In this document: piece by piece, positions 1 through 7,287 of the stretch
Layout of the letters: the number at the start of each line of letters is the position of its first letter
Position numbering within the stretch: the first letter of the stretch is position 1
Source: Pseudomonadota bacterium
GTDB taxonomy: Bacteria > Pseudomonadota > Gammaproteobacteria > Burkholderiales > Gallionellaceae
DNA length: 64,000 nucleotides
Direction: 5' to 3'
NCBI GenBank assembly: GCA_021783995.1
Contig: JAJXTH010000002.1
Coordinates: forward strand, 1-64,000
Position numbers and translations under genes: made by a program
The notes under the pieces: generated by a model
Databases searched by the model: none
Told to the model about the DNA's origin: nothing
The model's input: the letters and a program-made list of their open reading frames with translations, nothing else

Positions 1-270
1 TGGCCTTCGCTTGATCTTGGACAGCACAAGGAGGCACGATCTTGGAAAACCACAACAACCCGTCCAGAACCCGCATCAGATCAAGGGGGAATTCATTCGG
101 ATTCGGCTATTTTGGACAGCAGTGATTACACCTGTGTGCCTTACGGCATCAAGATGCCCAACGAGGGTTGGTGTGTAGAAAAAGTCTCGTCATTCACGCA
201 TTGTGAATCGAAACCAGCCTGCAATGCTTTATTGCTAGACCATACCCCATTCTTGTTGTTTATTTTTTGA
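1..270 (+). CDS. Open frame cut by the window edge, unrecognised C-terminal fragment
   Basis: Frame 1 stays open from the first base to a TGA at 268–270, giving 89 residues with no start inside the window. The C-terminal half has four cysteines, including a DYTCVP stretch, and the last residues are hydrophobic. I recognise no family. A second frame is also open for about 58 codons here, so chance is a real possibility. The local base composition is more AT-rich than the core genes to the right. It could be the tail of a real gene or meaningless sequence. Confidence 0.25.
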   Translation, partial: WPSLDLGQHKEARSWKTTTTRPEPASDQGGIHSDSAILDSSDYTCVPYGIKMPNEGWCVEKVSSFTHCESKPACNALLLDHTPFLLFIF

Positions 271-302
271 ATGATGGGTTGGCATCGCTGGACAGCGCAT
301 GA

Positions 303-470
303 CTATCGCCTGCTATCTGAGTAGCCGGGCTTCCTATGCTGATGGCGCACGATCAGGATTCGAATACCATTTTCGTAAATGTAGACCCCAATAAAAGACA
401 TAATCTTTTAGCAGGTCGGGTGCCTAACTGGGTGTAAAAAATACAAACTTGTTTCATATCAATCATCAGC
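303..470 (-). pseudogene. Degraded ParE/RelE-type toxin remnant
   Basis: On the minus strand the last 30 or so codons before the TAG at 303–305 read as a typical ParE/RelE C-terminus: a beta strand FIGVYIYENG followed by IRILIVRHQHRKPGY. Upstream, the matching family region (a QLGTRP motif, normally just before the conserved core) lies in a different frame, and an in-frame TAA separates the two. At least one frameshift has therefore broken the gene. No N-terminal part and no antitoxin gene could be assigned. The family assignment rests on motif shape only. Confidence 0.4.
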
Positions 471-539
471 GTATTTTTAGCACACCTGTTTTGTGAATAA
501 TGTAATCCGCGAACTTTTTCTATTTCGAGGGATTGACCA

Positions 540-860
540 ATGAATATCGCAAACACTTATAACCAGTCACGAAAATACAAGATATTTAAAAGGTTATTTA
601 TACTTACAGTCATCGTTCCAAATATTCTCGAATTACTATTGATGAACCGTTTTCCACTTCCTGGCGGCTTCGGATTCTTAATACTTGTAATTCTTTCTCT
701 TTACTATATACCAGTAGCATCAATTTTTGGGAGATCTATATTTGTGACCGAGACCGTGATCGCGCCCCATGGAGTAAAAGGTATATTGCTGTCAGTAATA
801 TTTTATTCAGTGCCGTATTTGTTATGGTGGATATTCATCATCAGACCCCGCAATAAATAG
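540..860 (+). CDS. Small hypothetical membrane protein
   Basis: This 106-residue protein has a basic N-terminus and three likely membrane segments, near residues 20–36, 43–63 and 83–101, and ends in a basic tail (RPRNK). An AGGG sequence about nine bases before the ATG could be its ribosome-binding site. The gene is clearly AT-richer than the core genes to the right, which suggests recent acquisition together with the neighbouring toxin remnant. I recognise no family and cannot assign a function. Confidence 0.55.
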   Translation: MNIANTYNQSRKYKIFKRLFILTVIVPNILELLLMNRFPLPGGFGFLILVILSLYYIPVASIFGRSIFVTETVIAPHGVKGILLSVIFYSVPYLLWWIFIIRPRNK

Positions 861-976
861 TCTGTGAATGTACTATCACAATATGCAACTAGTCATGCGT
901 TCAAATTCATACCGCAAAGCTTTAATACTACGCGTTAATGTCAACTCAAGAAGCATCCAAATCGTTTCGACCACTT

Positions 977-1540
977 CTACTTGAATTTCCTCCTGAACCG
1001 GTAGCGACGCCATGCCCAGACGGCGCCCCCCACAAACAGCATGAAGGCGAGCAGCGCTTCTTCAACCTTCTTCAGGTCGTTGAAAATCAGGGTCAGCGCG
1101 TCTCCAAAAAGATAGCCCGCGCTTCCTATGCCTGCGGCCCAGATCACGGCGCCTAGCAGATTGAAAAGCATGAAGCGCCATGCGAGCACGCTGCTCATGC
1201 CGAGCGCCATCGGTCCCACGGTGCGAAACCCGTATAAAAAACGGATGCCCACGATCAGGAGTTCATGGTAGCGTTCGATCAACAGATCCGCACGCTTGAA
1301 TACTGGGAGCAGTCTCGGAAACTGCGACAACACCCAGGAGCCGTGACGTCTCCCCAGCCAGAAATAGATCTGATCGCCCAGGAAACCGCCCAAGAGCGCG
1401 ATCAGGATCACCCAGTGCAGGGCGAGGTATCCCTGAAACGCGGCGAGGCCCGCCAGCACCAGCACCGTCTCGCCTTCGAGCAACGTTCCCAGAAACAGCG
1501 CAAAGTAGCCGTAGTGCTCGATCAGCGAAGCATAATTCAT
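977..1540 (-). CDS. DedA-family inner-membrane protein
   Basis: This 187-residue protein has the DedA (SNARE-associated, VTT) layout. An N-terminal re-entrant region carries the acidic motif FLGTLLEGE. A GDQIYFWLGRRHG stretch and the conserved arginine-rich segment GIRFLYGFRTVGP precede the C-terminal membrane helices. Members are thought to move lipids such as undecaprenyl phosphate or phosphatidylethanolamine across the inner membrane and to support membrane potential; which substrate applies here is not visible. It is the last gene of a long minus-strand series, 46 bases after the hydrolase gene. The C-terminus is strongly basic. Confidence 0.9.
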   Translation of the reverse strand: MNYASLIEHYGYFALFLGTLLEGETVLVLAGLAAFQGYLALHWVILIALLGGFLGDQIYFWLGRRHGSWVLSQFPRLLPVFKRADLLIERYHELLIVGIRFLYGFRTVGPMALGMSSVLAWRFMLFNLLGAVIWAAGIGSAGYLFGDALTLIFNDLKKVEEALLAFMLFVGGAVWAWRRYRFRRKFK

Positions 1541-1586
1541 CGTCAGGCAATCCGGTCAAAGAGACGCGCTGGCGAGGCCCTCGTCA

Positions 1587-2387
1587 TCAGGAAGGTTGCT
1601 TCGCAAAGATTTCCCGCAGGAATACGATGAGCTGCTGCCATGAATCCTTGTCCGCATTCTCGTTGTATGAGAGGGGCAGCTTGAATTTTTTACCCAGCTC
1701 ATCCGCTGCAGGATTGGTGAACGCATGCTGCGCGTTGGGATAGACCACGACACGGTAATTGGCGCCCGCATCGTCCATCTCCTTCTTGAATGCCTCGACG
1801 CTTGTGGCCGGTATCATCGGGTCTTCAGCGCCTGAGAACGAGATAATGCGCGCCTTGATCACGCCGGGCTTTGCAGGCTCCTTGGTTCCCAGCATGCCGT
1901 GGAAACTCGCCACACCCTTGAGATCCACGCCCTCGCGAGCCATGTTCAGAACGATGCCGCCGCCGAAGCAATAGCCTATCGCCGCCATCTCGTCAGGATC
2001 GACGGTCGGCTCCTGCTTCAAAAGATTCATGCCAGCCTCGAATCTCGCGCGCGCCATCGGCATGTTCTTGTTCACCTCCGCCGCGAACTTCGCCGCATCG
2101 TCCGGATGATGGGCCTGCTTGCCATTGCCGTACATGTCCACTGCGAGCGCTGTGTAGCCGAGCTTTGCAAGCATGTCCGCGCGGTGCCTTGCATAAGCGT
2201 TGTGCCCCCACCACTCGTGCACCACCAGAACGGCAGGACGCCTGCCCTTGAACCTGTCGTCATAGGCGATATAGCCCTTGAGCGTCACCCCCTCCGAATG
2301 GTAATCCACTTCCTTCCCTATCACCTTGGCTTCCACAGAAGCCGTACCAAGACACATCAAAGCAGCAGCCAATAACAGACTCTTCAT
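1587..2387 (-). CDS. Secreted dienelactone hydrolase family protein
   Basis: Alpha/beta hydrolase of the dienelactone hydrolase family. The catalytic triad is visible: the nucleophile cysteine in GYCFGGG, the aspartate in SGAEDPMIP and the histidine in NAQHAF. The VVHEWWGHN segment is typical of the family. The start is placed at the ATG preceded by GGAGG four bases upstream; it opens a clean Sec signal peptide (MKSLLLAAALMCLG, cleavage likely after VEA), so the protein is probably periplasmic. The upstream in-frame start lacks these features. Substrate is unknown: classical members open dienelactones, but many exported relatives act on other esters. Confidence 0.9.
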   Translation of the reverse strand: MKSLLLAAALMCLGTASVEAKVIGKEVDYHSEGVTLKGYIAYDDRFKGRRPAVLVVHEWWGHNAYARHRADMLAKLGYTALAVDMYGNGKQAHHPDDAAKFAAEVNKNMPMARARFEAGMNLLKQEPTVDPDEMAAIGYCFGGGIVLNMAREGVDLKGVASFHGMLGTKEPAKPGVIKARIISFSGAEDPMIPATSVEAFKKEMDDAGANYRVVVYPNAQHAFTNPAADELGKKFKLPLSYNENADKDSWQQLIVFLREIFAKQPS

Positions 2388-2403
2388 AACGCCTCCTTGC
2401 AGA

Positions 2404-3162
2404 TCAGAAAACAAAACGTTGCCCCTGATGCATGCGCACAGGGGAAAAACTTTTGCACATCTTCAAAACTTCATCCATCACTAAATCTTCCTTGCCGGGC
2501 TCAAGATGCGTGATGTAGAGCTCGACATTTTTCTTCAAACGGTCCAGCCCCTTCGCCAGCAGTCTTGCGCTCATGTGCCCTGACGCGATGGATGCATCGG
2601 CATTCCTCAGGGTCACCTCCACCATCAGATAGCGGAGATTTTCGATTCCGTTGAGCGCATCCCAGAACGCGTCGCAATGCGTGGTGTCCGCGCTGAACGC
2701 GAAACTCGCTTTTCCGCTGTCCATGCAGTATCCGGCTGCCGGTATGGAATGGCAAACCGGAAGAGGCAAGATGCGCCTGTTGCCAAGCTGTACCGGTACG
2801 CCATGGTCGACCCGCACGAAACGCACATAGGGTACGTCGACGCTGGGTTTCACCGTATAGTCCGGCCACAGCACGCCGTTGAACATGTGCGCCTTCAAGG
2901 CAGCGATGGTCTCGTCCAAAGCATGGACCAGCAGTGGGCGGTCTCTCAGAAAGGCCGCCGCATCCGCAAGCAGGGGCACGAAGCCGCTGTGATCCAGATG
3001 CGCATGTGTCAGGAAGACATGATCCACACATGCCATCTCGTCCAGGCTCAGATTGCCAACCCCGCTACCCGCATCGATCAGTATGTCTTTGTCGAGCAGG
3101 AGCGATGTGGTGCGGCGCGCACCGCCTATCCCGGCACTGCACCCCAGCACGGTTAGCTGCAT
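2404..3162 (-). CDS. MBL-fold hydrolase, class II cyclic-nucleotide phosphodiesterase-like
   Basis: A 252-residue metallo-beta-lactamase-fold protein. The metal-binding motif reads THAHLDHSG, which fits the HxHLDH signature of class II 3',5'-cyclic-nucleotide phosphodiesterases better than the usual HxHxDH. Further metal ligands are expected in the VCHSIP, SADTTH and THLEPG segments. There is no signal peptide, so it is cytoplasmic. It starts two bases after the DUF190 gene ends, in the same series as crcB. Cyclic-nucleotide hydrolysis is an inference; other phosphodiester substrates are possible. Confidence 0.8.
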   Translation of the reverse strand: MQLTVLGCSAGIGGARRTTSLLLDKDILIDAGSGVGNLSLDEMACVDHVFLTHAHLDHSGFVPLLADAAAFLRDRPLLVHALDETIAALKAHMFNGVLWPDYTVKPSVDVPYVRFVRVDHGVPVQLGNRRILPLPVCHSIPAAGYCMDSGKASFAFSADTTHCDAFWDALNGIENLRYLMVEVTLRNADASIASGHMSARLLAKGLDRLKKNVELYITHLEPGKEDLVMDEVLKMCKSFSPVRMHQGQRFVF

Positions 3163-3164
3163 CC

Positions 3165-3473
3165 CTAGACCGTTCCGGCTTCGATCTGCGTGCGCATGAA
3201 GAATATCCTCATGTTCATGTCGCGCAGCAAGGCAAGCAGCTTCTCTGCATGTTCATCGTCGAGTATGAATTCGACTTTCACCGGCAGCTCTCCTGCAAGC
3301 TCGAAGAACCCCTCTTCGTGCATCCTGCCATGGCGGCCGTATCCCGAGATCGCGCGAAAAGCAGAGCCACCCGTGATGCCGAGCGCCCTCCCCTCCTCGA
3401 GCAGCCATTCATACAAAAGCTTGCCCGAATGCTTCTGCTTTTCGGACACATAGAAATTCAACATGTTCATCAT
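3165..3473 (-). CDS. DUF190 family protein
   Basis: A 102-residue protein of the DUF190 family, which has a PII/GlnB-like ferredoxin fold. Typical elements are the [11 protein letters not shown] helix, the GRHGRMHEE segment and a final strand ending near [11 protein letters not shown]. The start is the ATG that overlaps the crcB stop as ATGA, with GGGGGG just upstream, so translation is probably coupled. DUF190 genes commonly sit beside fluoride channel genes, as here. By analogy with PII proteins it may modulate the channel, but no function is proven. Confidence 0.85.
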   Translation of the reverse strand: MMNMLNFYVSEKQKHSGKLLYEWLLEEGRALGITGGSAFRAISGYGRHGRMHEEGFFELAGELPVKVEFILDDEHAEKLLALLRDMNMRIFFMRTQIEAGTV

Positions 3474-3856
3474 TGCCCCCCGTGCAGATGCCTGAATGAC
3501 TGTATACCCAGCACCGTCATGACCAGTGAACCGCCAAGATGCGCGGCAATGATGCCGGCACCCCATGCATACTGTCCTCGCACCAGAAGCGTCACCGTCT
3601 CCGCCGAAAAAGTCGAGAAGGTCGTGAGTCCGCCCAGAAACCCCGTGATGATGAGTAGCCTCCATTCGGGAGGCAGGCCGGACTGCTGGGCAAAAAACGC
3701 GACAGCGAGTCCGACCAGATACCCGCCCAAGAGATTAGCCGCCAGAGTGCCCATGGGCAGCGTGGGAAACACGGGATTCAACCACAGACCCAGTCCCCAG
3801 CGCAGCCACGCCCCCAGGGCAGCTCCGATACCGATGGCCAGAAATGAGTTCAGCAT
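3470..3856 (-). CDS. crcB: Fluoride ion channel CrcB (Fluc)
   Basis: A 128-residue, four-helix Fluc channel, the usual length. Family motifs are present: GAWLRW near residue 15, [10 protein letters not shown] in helix 2 and [13 protein letters not shown] in helix 3, which carries the pore phenylalanines and the central sodium site. It works as an antiparallel dimer that exports fluoride down its electrochemical gradient. It is coupled to the DUF190 gene. The 35 bases upstream are too short for, and do not resemble, a fluoride riboswitch, so any fluoride control must act from further upstream. Confidence 0.93.
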   Translation of the reverse strand: MLNSFLAIGIGAALGAWLRWGLGLWLNPVFPTLPMGTLAANLLGGYLVGLAVAFFAQQSGLPPEWRLLIITGFLGGLTTFSTFSAETVTLLVRGQYAWGAGIIAAHLGGSLVMTVLGIQSFRHLHGGQ

Positions 3857-3891
3857 GCGCCTTAGCCTTGCATTGATGACATGCTCATATT

Positions 3892-5118
3892 CTACCCGAC
3901 CACTCTGACCTGTGCGAACCCGCCATGGGGCGTTCTGAAATTGGTCGCCTGACCCTGATAGAGTCGCGCTGCGACAAGCTGTATCTTCCCGTCATACACA
4001 TAGCAGCGCATGTCATACTTGAGCGTAACGCCATCGATCACGCAGCGCTCACTTGGCGGTGCAAGCTGCTGCGCAACATAGTTCGACTCCAGGATTTCGC
4101 CGAACACCCTGCGGGTGAGCTTTTCGCCGCGGTATGCGCCACGGCTTCCATAACCGCCGCATGGCTTGAAGAACAGCTTCTTGCGCTCATCCCAGAGCCG
4201 TTCTCCGTTTTCCGGCTGAACCACGAATGTATGCGGTATGCCCTTTTGCAGTATGCCAATATCGGTCTCGCTGACACCGAGTTCGCGCAGCTCGTCCGCA
4301 TCGGTCAACCGAGCCAGATTGCGCTTGTCTGCATAACGCGCATAGTGCATAGGATCGGGCGTCAGCACCACGATTTCATCCCGCCATGCTTCAAGCAGGA
4401 CAGGATATCGCTCAAGCGTAAAATCAGTCAGCCTGTTGTAGACTATGTCTACCTTCTGCTCGCCGGCATAAAGTCCGTCTCCCCTTGCCTGAAGCACAGA
4501 CGGATCCAGGATCAGCGTCCTGATTCCCGCTCGGTCGAACAGCCGCTGCGCATAAAGGAATTCGGGATATAGATACTGCCCTTCCGGCTGCTCGTCGACG
4601 ATGGCCATGCAGGAAAGCGGCTGATAGCCGCGCATGAGGCGCCACTCGTTCCTGAACATGTCGACGAAGACGCGATCGAGATTGGGTTCTGCAACCGCGA
4701 TGCCGGGCAGATCGCGCTGTTCGACCTGTGTCAGCGCATTCATGAATCCACCGCCTGCATTGGTATTGATCTCGATCAGATGCGCGCCCTCGCTGTTCAC
4801 GTGAAAGTCATAGCCGAAGAAGGCGCCCTTGGGGTTGCCCAGCTTCCTGCTCATGACTCCCGCCTCCTGACTCACGCTCCCCAATCCCTGATCCCACCCC
4901 TCCAGGCCGACCACGCGACCTATCGCCGCAATCACCTCGGTCATCTGCTGCAGCCTTGCGAAGCTTATGTACACGGGCACGCTCGCGAAAATATGCGGGC
5001 AGCGCTCGGAGATCAGGCCGTACCACGCATCTCCCTGCGTCCTCAAATTTGCCCTGATGCCCTGCAGCCTGCCCGACTGGCAATCCGCATTGAGCCTTTC
5101 CGCCTCGCTCATTTCCAC
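3892..5118 (-). CDS. ATP-grasp-like protein of unknown substrate
   Basis: This 408-residue soluble protein is not one of the named ligases. Its C-terminal third looks like an ATP-grasp nucleotide site: a lysine strand KLFFKP followed by a glycine-rich loop [11 protein letters not shown] (near residues 315–330), a VAQQLAPP linker segment, [11 protein letters not shown], and a terminal [12 protein letters not shown] that would supply a magnesium-binding asparagine. An N-terminal [24 protein letters not shown] segment also carries an acidic EIN motif. This suggests a carboxylate–amine or related ligase, possibly of the circularly permuted or glutathionylspermidine-synthase type. It lies 37 bases after fadA in the same direction. 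Confidence 0.6.
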   Translation of the reverse strand: MEMSEAERLNADCQSGRLQGIRANLRTQGDAWYGLISERCPHIFASVPVYISFARLQQMTEVIAAIGRVVGLEGWDQGLGSVSQEAGVMSRKLGNPKGAFFGYDFHVNSEGAHLIEINTNAGGGFMNALTQVEQRDLPGIAVAEPNLDRVFVDMFRNEWRLMRGYQPLSCMAIVDEQPEGQYLYPEFLYAQRLFDRAGIRTLILDPSVLQARGDGLYAGEQKVDIVYNRLTDFTLERYPVLLEAWRDEIVVLTPDPMHYARYADKRNLARLTDADELRELGVSETDIGILQKGIPHTFVVQPENGERLWDERKKLFFKPCGGYGSRGAYRGEKLTRRVFGEILESNYVAQQLAPPSERCVIDGVTLKYDMRCYVYDGKIQLVAARLYQGQATNFRTPHGGFAQVRVVG

Positions 5119-5155
5119 TCTTTCATTTCAGTAGTTCGCAACCGCCATGCAAGAA

Positions 5156-6340
5156 TCACAAAGCCTCGAATATCCCGGCCGCACCCATGCCCGTACCTAT
5201 GCACATCGTCACCATGCCGTATTTCTGCTTGCGCCGCCTCAGTCCATGCAGCAGTGTCGCGGTGCGTATTGCACCGGTCGCTCCCAGCGGATGGCCCAGC
5301 GCGATCGCTCCTCCCAGCGGATTGACGGCATCCGGATCGAGATGCATCTCGCGCATCACCGCAAGGGTCTGAGCGGCAAACGCTTCGTTGAGCTCTATCC
5401 AGCTCATGTCGCCGAGACTCATGCCTGTCTGTTTCAATACGCGCGGGATCGCCTCTACAGGGCCTATGCCCATGAACTCGGGGGGAACGCCCGCCACGCT
5501 GAAGCCTAAAAATTTTCCGATAGGTTCGAGATTGTAGCGCTTCAGCGCCACGTCCGAACACAGGAGCACGGCACCGGCGCCATCCGACATCTGTGAGCTG
5601 TTGCCTGCCGTCACCGTGCCGTTCAGCGCGAACACGGACTTGAGCGTGCCCAGTGCCTCGATCGAAGTGTCGGTGCGCGGACCCTCGTCCTGCGACGCGA
5701 TGCGCTCGTCCATGAGAAGTTCACGGCTTTTCATGTCGGCGCCGCGTTCGAGGATCGCATAGGGCGCGATCTCTTGTTCGAATTCGCCGTTGTTGATGCC
5801 CGAGAGCGCGCGCAGATGGCTCGCCAGCGCATAGACATCCTGGTCCTCGCGTGTAACCTGCCATCTCCCGGCAACCTTCTCAGCGGTCAGGCCCATGCCG
5901 TATGCGATTCCAGCATGCTCGTTTTCGAATATTCTCGGGTTGAACGCGACCTTGTTGCCCATCATCGGCACCATGCTCATGCTCTCCGTGCCTGCCGCGA
6001 GCATCACGTCCGCTTCGCCCAGACGGATGCGATCCGCCGCGAGCGCGATCGCCTGCAGACCGGATGAACAGAAGCGGTTCACCGTGAAGCCGGGCACCCT
6101 GTCAGGCAGCCCTGCGAGCAAAAGCGCGATGCGCGCGACATTCATGCCCTGCTCCCCCTCCGGCATCGCGCAGCCTGCGATCACGTCGTCTATGTCGGCC
6201 GGGTCGAGGCTGGGCGCTTCTGCGAGCACGCTCGAAATTGTGTGCGCGAGCAGATCGTCGGGGCGCGTGTTGCGAAACATGCCGCGTATCGCCTTGCCCA
6301 CCGGCGTGCGCCTGGCTGCGACGATGTAGGCTTCCCTCAT
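5156..6340 (-). CDS. fadA: Acetyl-CoA acyltransferase (3-ketoacyl-CoA thiolase)
   Basis: A 394-residue thiolase catalysing the last step of beta-oxidation: cleavage of 3-ketoacyl-CoA by CoA to acetyl-CoA and a shortened acyl-CoA. The acyl-accepting cysteine is in [10 protein letters not shown]. The two histidine and cysteine sites of the C-terminal domain are in [22 protein letters not shown] and [11 protein letters not shown]. The length is normal. The ATG lies one base after the thioredoxin gene, and the gene is part of the fad cluster with fadE, fadD and the FadN-type gene. It could be named fadA or fadI; the neighbouring FadN-type protein favours the FadA role. Confidence 0.93.
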   Translation of the reverse strand: MREAYIVAARRTPVGKAIRGMFRNTRPDDLLAHTISSVLAEAPSLDPADIDDVIAGCAMPEGEQGMNVARIALLLAGLPDRVPGFTVNRFCSSGLQAIALAADRIRLGEADVMLAAGTESMSMVPMMGNKVAFNPRIFENEHAGIAYGMGLTAEKVAGRWQVTREDQDVYALASHLRALSGINNGEFEQEIAPYAILERGADMKSRELLMDERIASQDEGPRTDTSIEALGTLKSVFALNGTVTAGNSSQMSDGAGAVLLCSDVALKRYNLEPIGKFLGFSVAGVPPEFMGIGPVEAIPRVLKQTGMSLGDMSWIELNEAFAAQTLAVMREMHLDPDAVNPLGGAIALGHPLGATGAIRTATLLHGLRRRKQKYGMVTMCIGTGMGAAGIFEAL

Positions 6341-6341
6341 T

Positions 6342-7196
6342 TCAGTACAGCGCGCTCGAAAGCTTGCGGCGGTATTCCGCCACCAGTTCGTTCTGCCCGC
6401 CCAGCAGGTTGAACACGTCGAGCAGCGTTTTTCTGGCGATCTCGTCCCTGAAGCCTCGGTTGCGCCGCACGATCTCGATCAGTTGATCCATGCCTTCCGC
6501 ATGGCGGTCCTGGCCGATCAAAAGATTGGCAAGCTTCAGCCTCGCGTCGAGGTCATCCCCGTTTGCCGCGATCGCATCCTTGAGCGATGCCTCGCTGTCG
6601 CCCGCTGATCCTGCCTGAACGAATTTCAATCTCGCAGCAAGCTTGAGCACACGATCATCCTTCAGCACCTCCGGATTGCGCAGGCTATCCACAAGCCTTT
6701 GCGCCTCAAGAGACTCCCCTTGTTCCAGCAGTATCTCGGCGCTGTCCACCCTCACCCATTCATTCCCGGGGTCCAGCCCGTGCGCCTTCGCGAGCAGGCC
6801 AAGGGCTCCTGCAGGATCGCCTTGGGCGAGCATCTTTGAAGCAGCCAGACGCAACTCCTCGGATGGGCTTGGTATGATGCTCTCGAGCCATGCCCTGACT
6901 TCGCCCTCGGGCAATGCGCCGGTGAATTCATTGACTATCTTTCCTGCCACCATCGCCTTCACAGCAGGAATGCCTCGCACCCCGTATTTAGCGGAAAGCT
7001 CCTGGTTCTCGTCGGCATTGACCTTGGCGAGCAGGAACTTGCCCGCATATTCTTCCGCGAGCTTTTCCAATATGGGTTTCAGCGATTTGCAGGGCGCACA
7101 CCAGGGCGCCCAGAAATCGATCACCACAGGTTGCACGACTGAGGCAGCAACCACCTTCTCCTCAAAATCGGCCAGACTCACGTCTATTGAATACAT
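6342..7196 (-). CDS. Thioredoxin-TPR protein, CnoX/YbbN-like
   Basis: Residues 1–105 form a thioredoxin domain with an intact WCAPCK redox site. The rest is a helical tetratricopeptide-like region, as in YbbN/CnoX, a chaperedoxin that protects proteins from over-oxidation. E. coli CnoX has lost one cysteine, but here both are present, so dithiol oxidoreductase activity is likely. The start is the ATG eight bases after AAGGAAG; the GTG three codons earlier would lie directly on that site. It sits inside the fad cluster, between the FadN-type gene and fadA, one base from fadA, which suggests co-expression with beta-oxidation. Confidence 0.85.
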   Translation of the reverse strand: MYSIDVSLADFEEKVVAASVVQPVVIDFWAPWCAPCKSLKPILEKLAEEYAGKFLLAKVNADENQELSAKYGVRGIPAVKAMVAGKIVNEFTGALPEGEVRAWLESIIPSPSEELRLAASKMLAQGDPAGALGLLAKAHGLDPGNEWVRVDSAEILLEQGESLEAQRLVDSLRNPEVLKDDRVLKLAARLKFVQAGSAGDSEASLKDAIAANGDDLDARLKLANLLIGQDRHAEGMDQLIEIVRRNRGFRDEIARKTLLDVFNLLGGQNELVAEYRRKLSSALY

Positions 7197-7287
7197 TTTC
7201 CGCACTTCCTTTCCTGTCTCATGTCAGCCAACGGCTAAATCTAGCACCCGTGGGAAGTCTCCGCAACGCCGGCTATGCTGTTCTTGC

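Noticed and set aside
14-296. Three copies of GGACAGC near the left edge
   Set aside because: The copies at about 18, 114 and 291 are too short and irregularly spaced to call a repeat or an insertion-sequence end.
3857-3891. Fluoride riboswitch before crcB
   Set aside because: The gap is only 35 bases and lacks the conserved pseudoknot segments.
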